Origin: Scilla litardierei
Lineage: Eukaryota; Streptophyta; Magnoliopsida; Asparagales; Asparagaceae
Direction of reading: 5' to 3'
Length of the DNA stretch: 64,000 nucleotides
Assembly (NCBI GenBank): GCA_030789695.1
Contig: CM061142.1
Location: 150,309,266-150,373,265 of the forward strand
Position 1 is the stretch's first letter. Every line of letters begins with the position of its first letter. The position numbers were made by a program, and so were the translations under genes. Under the pieces are notes generated by a model. The model ran no database searches. It saw only the letters and a list, made by a program, of their open reading frames with translations, and had not been told where the DNA came from. Of the stretch, positions 10,495-19,077 are shown piece after piece.

Positions 10495-11248
10495 TGTTGC
10501 TCCGAGACATCTCACCCTAGGACCTAGTATTTTCTTTTACCAGGGTTTAGAGTCTGTGCATGTAGTATGGTTGTATGTATGGCATTTGGATGTTAGTGAT
10601 GGTGCTTGTTGCGAATTTTTGGATTTGTATGTGTGGTTGGATGGTTGTATATGTTGGTCATATACTTTTGTGTACATGGAGTTGTTATCTTTTTGTTTAC
10701 TCCATGTATCTTTTACATATATTTATATGATTATCAGTTTGACTCGTTGTGCTCTCATGTGAATGTTGTGCAATTTTGTCTCTTCTTTTGCTATTAATTG
10801 TATTAATGGATGTTGAGATGAATTGCATTATACATGTTGCTATTGGACTTCTATTCCATTCGTCAACTTAGTTTTGATGAGTTTCATACGTATTTATGTG
10901 ATACACCTTCGTGCTTTCTCGATTTTTATTTGGAATCACATTAAATACATATCTCTTTCTTTATACTCCCATGATTATTTTCGTTTAGTTAAGCACTATT
11001 GTTGTTGTTTTTCTACTCCCACTTTTTTGGATAATGCTATAGGGGGAGAGAAATAAACAAATCAAAATTTTGTGCTATTAAAAGCTAAACTTGAATCTAA
11101 GATTGAAGTTGCCTTAGATTCAGGGGGAGTAAGATATAAAGAATTTGGATTCAAAAATCCTAAATTCTAATTCTTGAATTCATTTCATTCATGTATATCA
11201 TACTATTGCTTTAATTGATCTTTAGATGCCCATATATTAATTGTCTAA
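10495..11248 (+). other. 3' untranslated region of element A, left part
   Basis: A T-rich stretch without convincing coding content; short open frames here have no recognisable motifs. It contains purine-rich tracts (AGGGGGAG near 11041 and 11121). It continues at 22844 after removal of insertion C. TCTAA at 11244-11248 is the left target duplication of C. Confidence 0.65.
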
Positions 11249-11540
11249 TGACCACTCCGTATTTTACACCTTTTTTCTGCATGTTTGCATGCCATTTAGA
11301 TCGCTCAAATCGTGTTTTTCACGTTTATTCGACAATATTGCGATGCTTTTCACGATTTATTATTTTTGTTGTATTTCAGGAGATTTGGAGCGATTTGGAG
11401 TGATTCTGAGATGCACCCACTCCGGAGTGTCACCGACGACTCTCTTGAGGGGTATTCTGCGATTGGAGAGGAGTGGAAGAAGAAAGAACATCGTAGGAGC
11501 GACAAGGAGGCAAAAATACGAAGAATAGGCATTTTCAGCA

Positions 11541-11935
11541 TGCCACTCGGCCGAGTGAAGGAGTCACTCGGCCGAGCATAGACAGCCCGCTCGGCCGGCC
11601 AGATCGGACACGCAACAGAGCTCATATCAGCGTGCACTCGGCCGAGCATCGCCAGACCACTCGGCCGAGCACCGAGTCATCCCTCGCCCGAGTGGAGCCA
11701 AGACGACGGCAACCAAAAATGTTGAACTCTCTGGAATCTGTCAGTCAGCCCCAAAGACCGACTCGGTCGAGTGACAAACGCCGTCCGCCCGAGTGAAGAA
11801 CGCCCATCGGCTGAGTGAAGAAAAGTCACTGGGCCGAGTGACTCCCGAGGAGACGACCCCCAAGACCCCCAACTCTCTAGAATCCGTCAGGGTCTCTCAC
11901 TCGGCGGAGTGACATTTGTCACTCGGCCGAGTGAG
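11541..11935 (+). repeat. Palindrome array ACTCGGCCGAGT in the 5' LTR of C
   Basis: About twelve copies of CACTCGGCCGAGTG or close variants in about 390 bp, spaced irregularly at 15-60 bp, upstream of the TATA-like box. Perfect copies are self-complementary and contain CG and CHG sites. The array recurs in the 3' LTR (about 21308-21700) and before ORF3 (16302-16641). Confidence 0.9.
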
Positions 11936-12016
11936 CCGTGCTGTCTGTAGCGTAAGTTGCGATTTTGAGGCTGCGCAAGGGCAGTTTCGTCACAGTTTTT
12001 GGGTGATTTTGGGGGG

Positions 12017-12023
12017 TATTTAA
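12017..12023 (+). promoter_or_regulatory. TATA-like box of the C 5' LTR
   Basis: TATTTAA sits inside GGGGTATTTAACCCC, whose outer five bases on each side are complementary. It is about 80 bp downstream of the palindrome array. The 3' LTR keeps it. Confidence 0.55.
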
Positions 12024-13079
12024 CCCCAGTTTTTAACCTAGTTAAAGAGCTTTTTCAGAACTTTTTGCAGCCTTTTTTAGATTACTTTTTAGGAATTAGA
12101 TTAAGTTTTTAGGGAGGAGAGAAAAGTGTTAATTTGTTGGATGCTATTTTGTTCTTCATTGGGTTGTCTCTCTCCCTATCAAAAACTCCATTTTTATTGA
12201 TATATTGAATATTTCTATGAATTCTATTGATTTTATTTGTGAATTTCTATTGAATTTCGTTATGAACTGTGAGTAGTTTTATCGTCTTAGGGCGTAGGGA
12301 TGAACCCTACGAGCACAATTTCAAATTTGTGATGAATTGGTGAAATTATTGCTAGAATTGATTCGGGTTAGTTTGGGATTGATTTAATATGAATAGCTAG
12401 GGATTCATACCGATTGGGATTTGCAAGAGATTGGATCCCAACTCGATAGGAAGCCCTAGAAATTCGAATTGGGTTGCAATTGAATTTCTCCGGAATCTGT
12501 TTGCAAGAGATTGGACCGAAACTAGGGTTTTCGATTGTAATTCTATACCAATACCCGTTTGCAAGAGATTGGACGGGTAGGAACTATCCCAACCTAGGTC
12601 GTAGCTCGAGTTTACACGAGAGTGGGCTCGAGATACGATTGAACGATGATGTAGTTCTTCACGCTAGTTTGCCTAGGTTAGGGTTTGCAAGAGATTGGAC
12701 CCTACCCTAGGTTTGCTATAGACCGGGAATAGCGCGAGAGCGTGAGCTTGGTTCTACATTTAGTTGCAACTAGTTCACCCAAATTTCATGTCTAGCAATT
12801 GTGAAACCTACGAATCACAATGATGAGATACGGCAAGTAGCGGGGATTCCCTATCCCTAGACGTCTTTATTAATTTGATATTTTCTTTCGTATAATTGAA
12901 CGACTGTGACCGCATTACTGCGAACATTTCTCTACCATTCTTATAGCCAAGTGGATTGAAGAAGACACTGTCATTAGGCCTCCCTGTGTTCGATACCCGC
13001 TCGCCACTACACCGTGAGCTTGCGGTAAGACTAGCGAGTCACCATCCCGGGACGTGTATCCGGGGCGCGATCAAGTTTT

Positions 13080-13097
13080 TGGCACCGTTGCCGGGGA
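13080..13097 (+). other. Primer binding site of element C (tRNA-Asp type)
   Basis: TGGCACCGTTGCCGGGGA, seven bases after the LTR end, is one base away from the Athila/Tat-type site TGGCGCCGTTGCCGGGGA that pairs with plant tRNA-Asp. Confidence 0.85.
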
Positions 13098-13209
13098 GGA
13101 AATAGTGTTTGATTGTACCTACCTAGCTATTTTTTTGATCTATTATTTCTATTTTTATTTTGCCCTTCCGTTGTGCTAACTATTTCTTTGAAACTCTGTT
13201 TTCCCTTGC

Positions 13210-14676
13210 ATGTACACGAGATCCTCGGTGAACCTCGAAGAAATATTATATGATCCGGAGATCGAGCGTACATTGAGGAGGATTCGAGCGGAAAGGAGAC
13301 CCATTATGGAAGGAAATTTTATGACCCATCCTGAGACACCCGAAGAATTGGCAGAGCGAATGGCGAGGATCATTTCCATTAGAGATAGGCTTCGGCCTAA
13401 GACTTCTTCCACGACCTCGTCCATAGCCATGCCGGAGTTAGCGGCCGACAAAAATTTCAAGTTGAAGACCGGATTAGTGGTTCTTATGCAACAAGATCCT
13501 TTTCATGGGAACTCCCATGAAAACCCTCATTACCACATCCAGCTCTTCCTATCAAAATGTGCCACCTTCCAAATGTCGGGCGTCTCCGTAGATGCTATCA
13601 GACTGTGCCTCTTCCCTTTCACACTCAAGGACAAGGCCTTATATTGGTTGAGGACGCAAGTTGAAGGAATCTTCACCACTTGGGATGAATTGGCGAGTGC
13701 CTTCGTCGACAAATTTTACCCTCCCTCCAAGACGGTGAAGATAAGAAGTGCTCTCATGTCCTTCAAGCAAGGACCACAGGAGACTCTCTATGAGGTATGG
13801 GAGCGCTTCAAGGACTTGCAACATCAATGCCCCCATCATAGCATTGAGGATTGGGAGCTTGTCCATAGCTTTTACAATGGACTCCAACCGGGAACGAAGA
13901 AGATTATTGATGCCACCGCAAATGGAGCCATTTTGTCGAAGAATCCCGATGAAGCTACGGCCTTGCTTGAGGAGATGGCCTCGAACAACCAACAGTGGGG
14001 CGACGAGTGAGGACACTCTTCGTCCTCCTTGAAGCCGTCTAGCATTTATGAGGCCAAGGCCGTCGCGGAGCTAGCCAACAAATTTGATTCTCTCCACAAG
14101 GTAGTGGAGAGATTGGAGAAGTACATTACGGAGCCTCAAGGAGCCCCTTCTACATCCACGTCGACAAATCATATGAGCGATTGGCAAGACCAATCCCAAG
14201 CCATGTATGTAGGAGGAGAGCATGGAGAAGGAGCGTTGGAGCAAATTCAATATGTCGCGGGGAATTCTGGATATTGGGCCAATCCGGCCGCTAGAAACCA
14301 TCCGGGTTTCTCATATGCCAATAATGATGGTGCATTGAACCCCCCGCAACAACAACCCCCTCAAGCTCGAGCTCCACCACCACAACCGAATTATCCACCA
14401 AGGGGGCCACCGCAACAAAACTTCCCACCGAGGCAACAAGTGGGATCTTATAGGCCACCCGGGTACAATCAAGGTTGGAGAAATCCCAACCCTCCACAAG
14501 CTCAACAACATTCGGAATTTGAAGCTAAGGTGGAGGAGTTTATGGTGGAGCAGAGGAAAATCAATGCTTCGTTGAAGGCGGGACAAGATTCTCTTACCAC
14601 CGTCGTCGCTCAAATTGGGGAGCAACTTACGTTGCTCAATAGAAACAATCAACAGTTACCGGCTCAACCCGAGTAA
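13210..14676 (+). pseudogene. gag: Gag of element C with one internal TGA
   Basis: One frame runs from ATG at 13210 to TAA at 14674-14676, broken only by TGA at 14008-14010 (266 codons, then a further 222). The first part holds a retrotransposon gag domain, about residues 95-240: DPFHG, then DAIRLCLFPFTLKDKALYWL and FVDKFYPPSKT, then FKDLQHQCPHH and FYNGLQPGTKKIIDA, which is the Athila pattern. After the TGA comes a Gln/Pro-rich stretch (14335-14500) and a heptad-like C-terminus (EFEAKVEEFMVEQRKINASL). No CCHC zinc knuckle is seen. The product would form the particle and bind RNA. The protease frame overlaps the end. Readthrough of the TGA is possible but unproven; a simple mutation is the default. 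Confidence 0.88.
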
Positions 14677-15970
14677 AATCCATGGGGCAACACCGACCAT
14701 ATCAACGCCGTGGTTACGGTTACTACAAGAGGAGGGAAGGATACCAACCCCCATGACTCAAATTAAAGAACCCGTGGTGGAGAATCTAGAAGAAAGCGAG
14801 CCGACAATTGAAGTTGAAAAAGAGAATGAGCCGCAAGGAGAAGTGAAATCTAGAATGGATGAGCTTATTGATGAGCGCTGATTTATGCCACCGGTGCCCT
14901 TCCCTCAACGGCTAGCTAGAGCCAAGATGGAGAAACGGCTAGCCAAGTTTCTCGAGTATTTGAGAAGGGGGAGCCTCAACATCCCCTTCCTCGACGCTAT
15001 AGTGGAAATCCCATCCTACGACAAGTTCTTAAAGGACTTGATTACGGGAAGGAAGAGGAAGGAGAAGATCATGCTCGCGGAGGAAGGGACTTGGTTCACA
15101 AAGAGGGAAAAGGAGCCCGCCAAATTTAAAGATCCAGGGAGTTTCCGGATTCCTTGCACTCTAGGCGGCGTCCCCATACAAAAAGCATTGGTAGATTTGG
15201 GGGCTAGTGTTAGCCTCATGCCTCTCTCCATGTTCCGGAAGTTAAATACCGGCACGGATTTAAAGCCTACCGACATGCGGATTCAACTAGCAGACGGTCG
15301 GATTACAAGGCCGGTTGGGATCGCAGAGGACATCCCACTCCAAGTTCCGGGAGGCATATGTTTGCCATGCGATTTCGTGATAATGGACATCAAGGAGGAG
15401 GGCGATACATTGCTCATACTTGGACGCCCATTCCTTGCCACCGCCGGTGTCATCGTCGATGTGCGGGAGGGGAATCTTACCTTGAACGTCGACAACATCG
15501 AAGTGGAGCTCCATATACCGAAGGCAATGAAGCACATGCTGTATCATGAGGATCTAGATTACATGGACCTCCTCGACGAGGTCATCGAAGAGGCGATCCC
15601 CCACTCCATCGGTGCACCCCACGAAGATAGCTTCGAAGAAGGCCTAGATTTGGCCGAGGAAGAGAAGATGGAGCACTCCCCCGATATCTCCATGGTGATT
15701 GATGATGGCGACGCTGATGTCGCAAGAATACGGGAGCTCTGCAAGCTCTCGAAGTTGAGGACTCCGAAGAAAGCTCCACCGATACGACGATCGGTGTCAC
15801 CGGTAAAGTCGAAGACCGGAACAAGCTCTAGCTTGGGGGAGCCACCCCCCAACATTGCCCGTGACGAAGGGGCATTGAGGAAGACCACACACCACCATGA
15901 TCCAAATCCGAGCGGTCTTCCCGGAAAATTCGACGGGTGCATCTCATATGCACCCAACATCCCGCGCTAA
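14615..15970 (+). CDS. Retropepsin region (protease plus linker) of element C
   Basis: The frame is +1 relative to gag, overlaps its end, and has a TGA at 14879-14881; from 14885 it is open for 361 codons. Upstream lies the conserved PFPQRL block with a short helix-rich stretch (FLEYLRRGSLNIPF). The aspartic protease core follows: DLGAS at 15194-15208 (Athila-type active site, Leu in place of Thr), LADGRITRPVGIAEDIPLQV, then ILGRPFLATAGVIVDV near residues 178-193. The dimeric enzyme would cut Gag. After the protease an acidic linker ends with DADVARIRELCKLS and KFDGCISYAPNI, then TAA. In autonomous Athila elements RT would follow here, but the frame simply ends. Element I has the same linker end at 51870-52151. 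Confidence 0.88.
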
Positions 15971-16000
15971 ATTGAAAATTTAAAGGGGTCGAGCTCAAGA

Positions 16001-16033
16001 CCTTAAACGAGCGCTTGTCAGGAGGCAACCCGA
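16001..16033 (+). promoter_or_regulatory. Conserved stem-loop motif after protease in C
   Basis: The core GCGCTTGTCAGGAGGCAACC lies 30 bp after the protease stop. Near-identical versions occur in I (52177-52210) and G (minus, 49676-49726). In G the arms CTTGGG and CCCAAG are perfectly complementary around ATGCAA. In autonomous Athila-type elements a similar motif is known after pol. Its function is unknown. Confidence 0.7.
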
Positions 16034-16301
16034 CGGTTATCACATTATTTCTATTTTAGTTTTTATTTTTGTTTTATACTTTATTAGTGTCTTTGAGTTG
16101 TTTGCCCGAAAAATTGTGACAACGGGTCCTATTTACTTTGACAGGAGGAGGAGGAAAGGATATCTATCATATGGAGGATGACCGAGGCGAAGAAGAGCGC
16201 TCCAGGAATAAGCTCGAGGCTTAGGAGGAGGAAGAAACCACCTGGATGAAGAAAAACAGAGAGTAGAGCCAAAACGGAGCCCCGAAGCAGGAAACAGAGC
16301 C

Positions 16302-16641
16302 TCACTCGGCCGAGTACCATAGTCACTCGACCGAGCAAAGAAAGCCGTCCGCCCGAGTGGCGCACCAACGAGGGAAGTCTGCTGTACCCAACTCTCTGTC
16401 TTTTTTGTGATTTTAGTATAAACTGCCACTCGGCCAAGTATGTTTCTTCACTCGGTCGAGTGAAACTGATACCCTCCTAGGGCAAGTGCTGCCGAGTAGC
16501 TTGTGCCACTCGGCCGAATGGACTTTCTCCACTCGGCCGAGTGTGGTAAAGACACTCGGCCGAGTCGTAAGTGGCGATGAGTTTTTAAATTTTTTTTCTG
16601 TTACGTCACTCAGCCGAGTGACAGAGTCACTCGGTCGAGTC
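16302..16641 (+). repeat. Internal palindrome array upstream of ORF3 in C
   Basis: About ten copies of the LTR motif CACTCGGCCGAGTG and variants lie in 340 bp, outside the LTRs. They directly precede a TATA box at 16653. The flanking sequence does not match the LTR, so this is not a simple LTR fragment. Confidence 0.88.
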
Positions 16642-16652
16642 GTAACCACTCC

Positions 16653-16660
16653 TATATAAG
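16653..16660 (+). promoter_or_regulatory. Internal TATA box for ORF3 of C
   Basis: TATATAAG in CTCCTATATAAGGTGC follows the palindrome array by 12 bp. It is a stronger plant TATA box than the one in the LTR. A separate ORF3 transcript starting about 30 bp downstream is the natural reading, but it is inferred. Confidence 0.65.
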
Positions 16661-17197
16661 GTGCTGCGGGCTCGGCGTGATTTTCGAAATGCCCAAACCT
16701 CATTCTCGCCCGAGCCCGCGTGACCCTTCAGCTCCTGCCCGCTGCGATCTGCGCCCACTCCCCCGAATCGCTCCGCCGTCGGCCCCGCTCACCCGACCGC
16801 CGTCGGCCGAGCACCGACCACCGACCCCCGACCGCCGGCGACCACCCTCGCCGCCGGCCGACCGCCGGTAACCCAAAATTTCGCCCCTTTGCTCCTTTTT
16901 CCCCCTATTTTTGACGATCCGTACACCCATTGAGCCCCTAACTCAAATCGACTTCTTTACTTATCTGTTATACCCCATCTCCCCCATGTATTTTGAATTT
17001 TATACGCTGATATCATTGTTTGGTGTGCAGGCTATCTTGGGGGAGCTTAGGGGAACTTTCGGACGCGCTATTGGCTTTGTGGAGGCGGCGTCTTCGCACT
17101 TATCTACTGTTTTGCTCTCGCGGCATGTTCAGGTACCTTCATTCCATTTTTTAGCACGCCGCATTTTTCATTAGTTGGGTGAGCACTCGGGGCACAC
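16661..17197 (+). other. Leader of ORF3 in C with a possible intron
   Basis: A GC-rich leader (16661-16867) with a Pro/Arg-rich open frame from ATG 16689 of doubtful meaning. A possible intron has donor GTAACC at 16868 and acceptor TTTGGTGTGCAG ending at 17030 (163 nt). A polypurine-like CTTGGGGGAG follows at about 17036. G has a similar donor (GTAAGC on the minus strand at 48741) downstream of its TATA box. Confidence 0.45.
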
Positions 17198-19077
17198 ATG
17201 CCGCCCCGTACACGGCCACGCACTCGGGAGCTTTCACCAAGCGGAAGCGACAGGATGAGCCCAGCCCCTCCCACGCTAGGGAGGACTCCCCTCCACCTTC
17301 ACCACCTCACCCCACACAGCCATTTCCAGCCGACCCCATCCATCCGTAGCCACTTCCAGCCGATTCCATTCACGCACAGCCACCACCGGCTCCAGCCGTC
17401 GGGCCGTTGGGCATCACGTTCAGAGACGACGCACAACACGTCCTATTTGAGCGTATCACCCAGCACCCGATAATACCCTCCAGGTTCGCTTATTTAGCAG
17501 ACCTAGACCGCCTGGGGGTACTTGAGGGGATGCTCACGTTGTACGACAACGTGGGTTGGCGAGATTTTTTGTCTGTGTCGGCGGACACCTACGTCCATCC
17601 GACACTCGAGGTACTTAGCTCGATCGCCCGGATCGATGAGGGATGCTCCTTTAGACTCATGGATCGAGTGTGTCAGATCACTCTCGATATGATTAGAGCA
17701 TTCTTTCAGTGGCCCGCATTCCCCGCGCCCGACCGAGCCTATGCCCCCACACACATCCCTCCGCCATCTTTCGATTCCCACGCCCTTTGGGCCAGGATCA
17801 CGGGTTTACCACACGCCTTTGACCCTAGTAGGGCCAAGGCCTCATCCATAGTCCACCCCTGCCTCCGCATAGCACAGAGCCTTATGGCGACCACCTTTCT
17901 AGCGAGGTACGAGCCTGGGACGATGTCTATGCCTGAGCTCTATATGCTCTACGTGATGACTCGCCCCAGAGTTCTGGATAGGGATGGTGTTGCGATGGTC
18001 CCCGTCGTTGAGATTGACGTCGCTAGCTGGTTTTTGGACCGCATCATAGTATCGGTGGGCGCTCGCTCCCCGATATGTTGCAGCGGCCTGATCACCCTGC
18101 TAGCCCTGATGACCGGCGAGGACCTTCCGGCCGACCTGCGTCGACCTTCGGGCCCCACTTCACTTTCGATAGACGTCATGGCTCGGATGAAGATGCTTCG
18201 TCCGCACGACCAGCGGCACTGGGTATGGTTGCATGGTCCCTTCGGTGCTGACTACATGATCCTCCCGAGCCCCGCTCGGACACATATAGGACCGGCACAC
18301 GAGGACTGGCTTCCGGTGATGGATCTCCTGATCCCCGTCGCCTACGTGCTTAAGACCAAGGAGGCTGAGCAGGCACCCCCTGCACCTGTTGACCCTGTGA
18401 TCCCTCAGCCTGAGCCTGCACTTTCTGCTGCTCCCGACACCACTGTCCACACTTCTGCCGGTGTCGGGAGTACACTTACTGAGTCTTCCTCCACTTCCAC
18501 CACGTCTACCACCACCCCCACCACTGCTGTGCCCCTGTCGGTTGAGCCCCTCACCTCTTTGCTACCCGAGCGTCCACCCACCATACTAGAGAGCGGCGAG
18601 TCTTCCTTCGCTTCCATCGTGGAGACCCTATCCACTTTGATCTCCGCTGGGGTCTCACCTTTTGTTCCCCACGCTTCCTCCCCAACGGTCTCTTGCTACC
18701 TCGTTAGTACAGCCCCCTTTCCACACATGCCTGCTGGCCCGATTGTTTACACCGCATGTGTCCGACAGCCCCGACCTGCTCAGCCTAGTCCTGTCCGTCC
18801 CTCCGCTCCACCACCCCCTGACGCCTTAGTTCTGAGCATTCGTGCTCTTGAGGGGGCAGTGAGTGGACTTAGGGGCGATTTTAGGGCTCTGTCTGCCACA
18901 GTCACCGCCATGCAGCACCGCCTCGAGCTACTTCCCGACATTCACTTTTGCCTGACCCAGATTCTCGAGCGACTGCCACGACCACCAGCACCCACCCAGC
19001 AGACTGTTACCCAGCCACCACCACCACCACCACCACCTCCGCCTCAGGACGGAGATGGCGCAGCATCACCAGCTTAG
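17198..19077 (+). CDS. ORF3 of element C, ATHILA ORF-1-like protein
   Basis: The main frame is open from 17407 to TAG/stop at 19077 (556 codons). Upstream the same frame carries a basic patch (TKRKRQDE) and Pro-rich stretch, interrupted by TAG at 17347-17349. The likely ATG at 17198 (MPPRTRPRTRE) is joined by a shift near 17225. Residues about 1-315 of the open frame form a folded domain with LYDNVGWRDFL, YVHPTLEVLSS, ITLDMIRAFFQWP, KASSIVHPCLRIAQSLM, MSMPELYMLYVMTR and ICCSGLITLLAL, as in the ATHILA ORF-1 family. A Ser/Thr/Pro-rich linker follows, then a heptad-like segment (ALEGAVSGLRGDFRALSATV) and a proline run at 19015-19050. No membrane segment is visible. Equivalent ORFs lie in G and I. 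The function is unknown; 'env-like' is only a positional label. Confidence 0.85.

Larger units (their letters stand above)
11249..13073 (+). repeat. 5' LTR of element C
   Basis: Starts TGACCACTCCG and ends GGGGCGCGATCA. It contains the palindrome array, a TATA-like box, a purine-rich leader and repeated GCAAGAGATTGGA elements near 12420-12700. It matches the 3' LTR base for base with scattered differences. Confidence 0.95.

Noticed and set aside
10487..11056. Small hydrophobic plus-strand frames in the A 3' UTR that look like membrane proteins
   Set aside because: They arise from T-rich sequence (Phe/Leu/Tyr codons), overlap in several frames, and have no matches in the equivalent part of J.
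11541..11935. Regularly recurring palindromes that might be taken for a CRISPR array
   Set aside because: Spacing is irregular, the units are degenerate and about 14 bp long, they lie within LTR promoters, and the DNA is a plant nuclear retrotransposon. No cas-like gene exists.
15016..16043. Several minus-strand frames opposite the C protease
   Set aside because: Antisense shadows of a well-supported protease frame.
16677..16930. Pro/Arg-rich frames on both strands in the ORF3 leader of C
   Set aside because: GC-rich leader, frames open on both strands, no counterpart in G or I.
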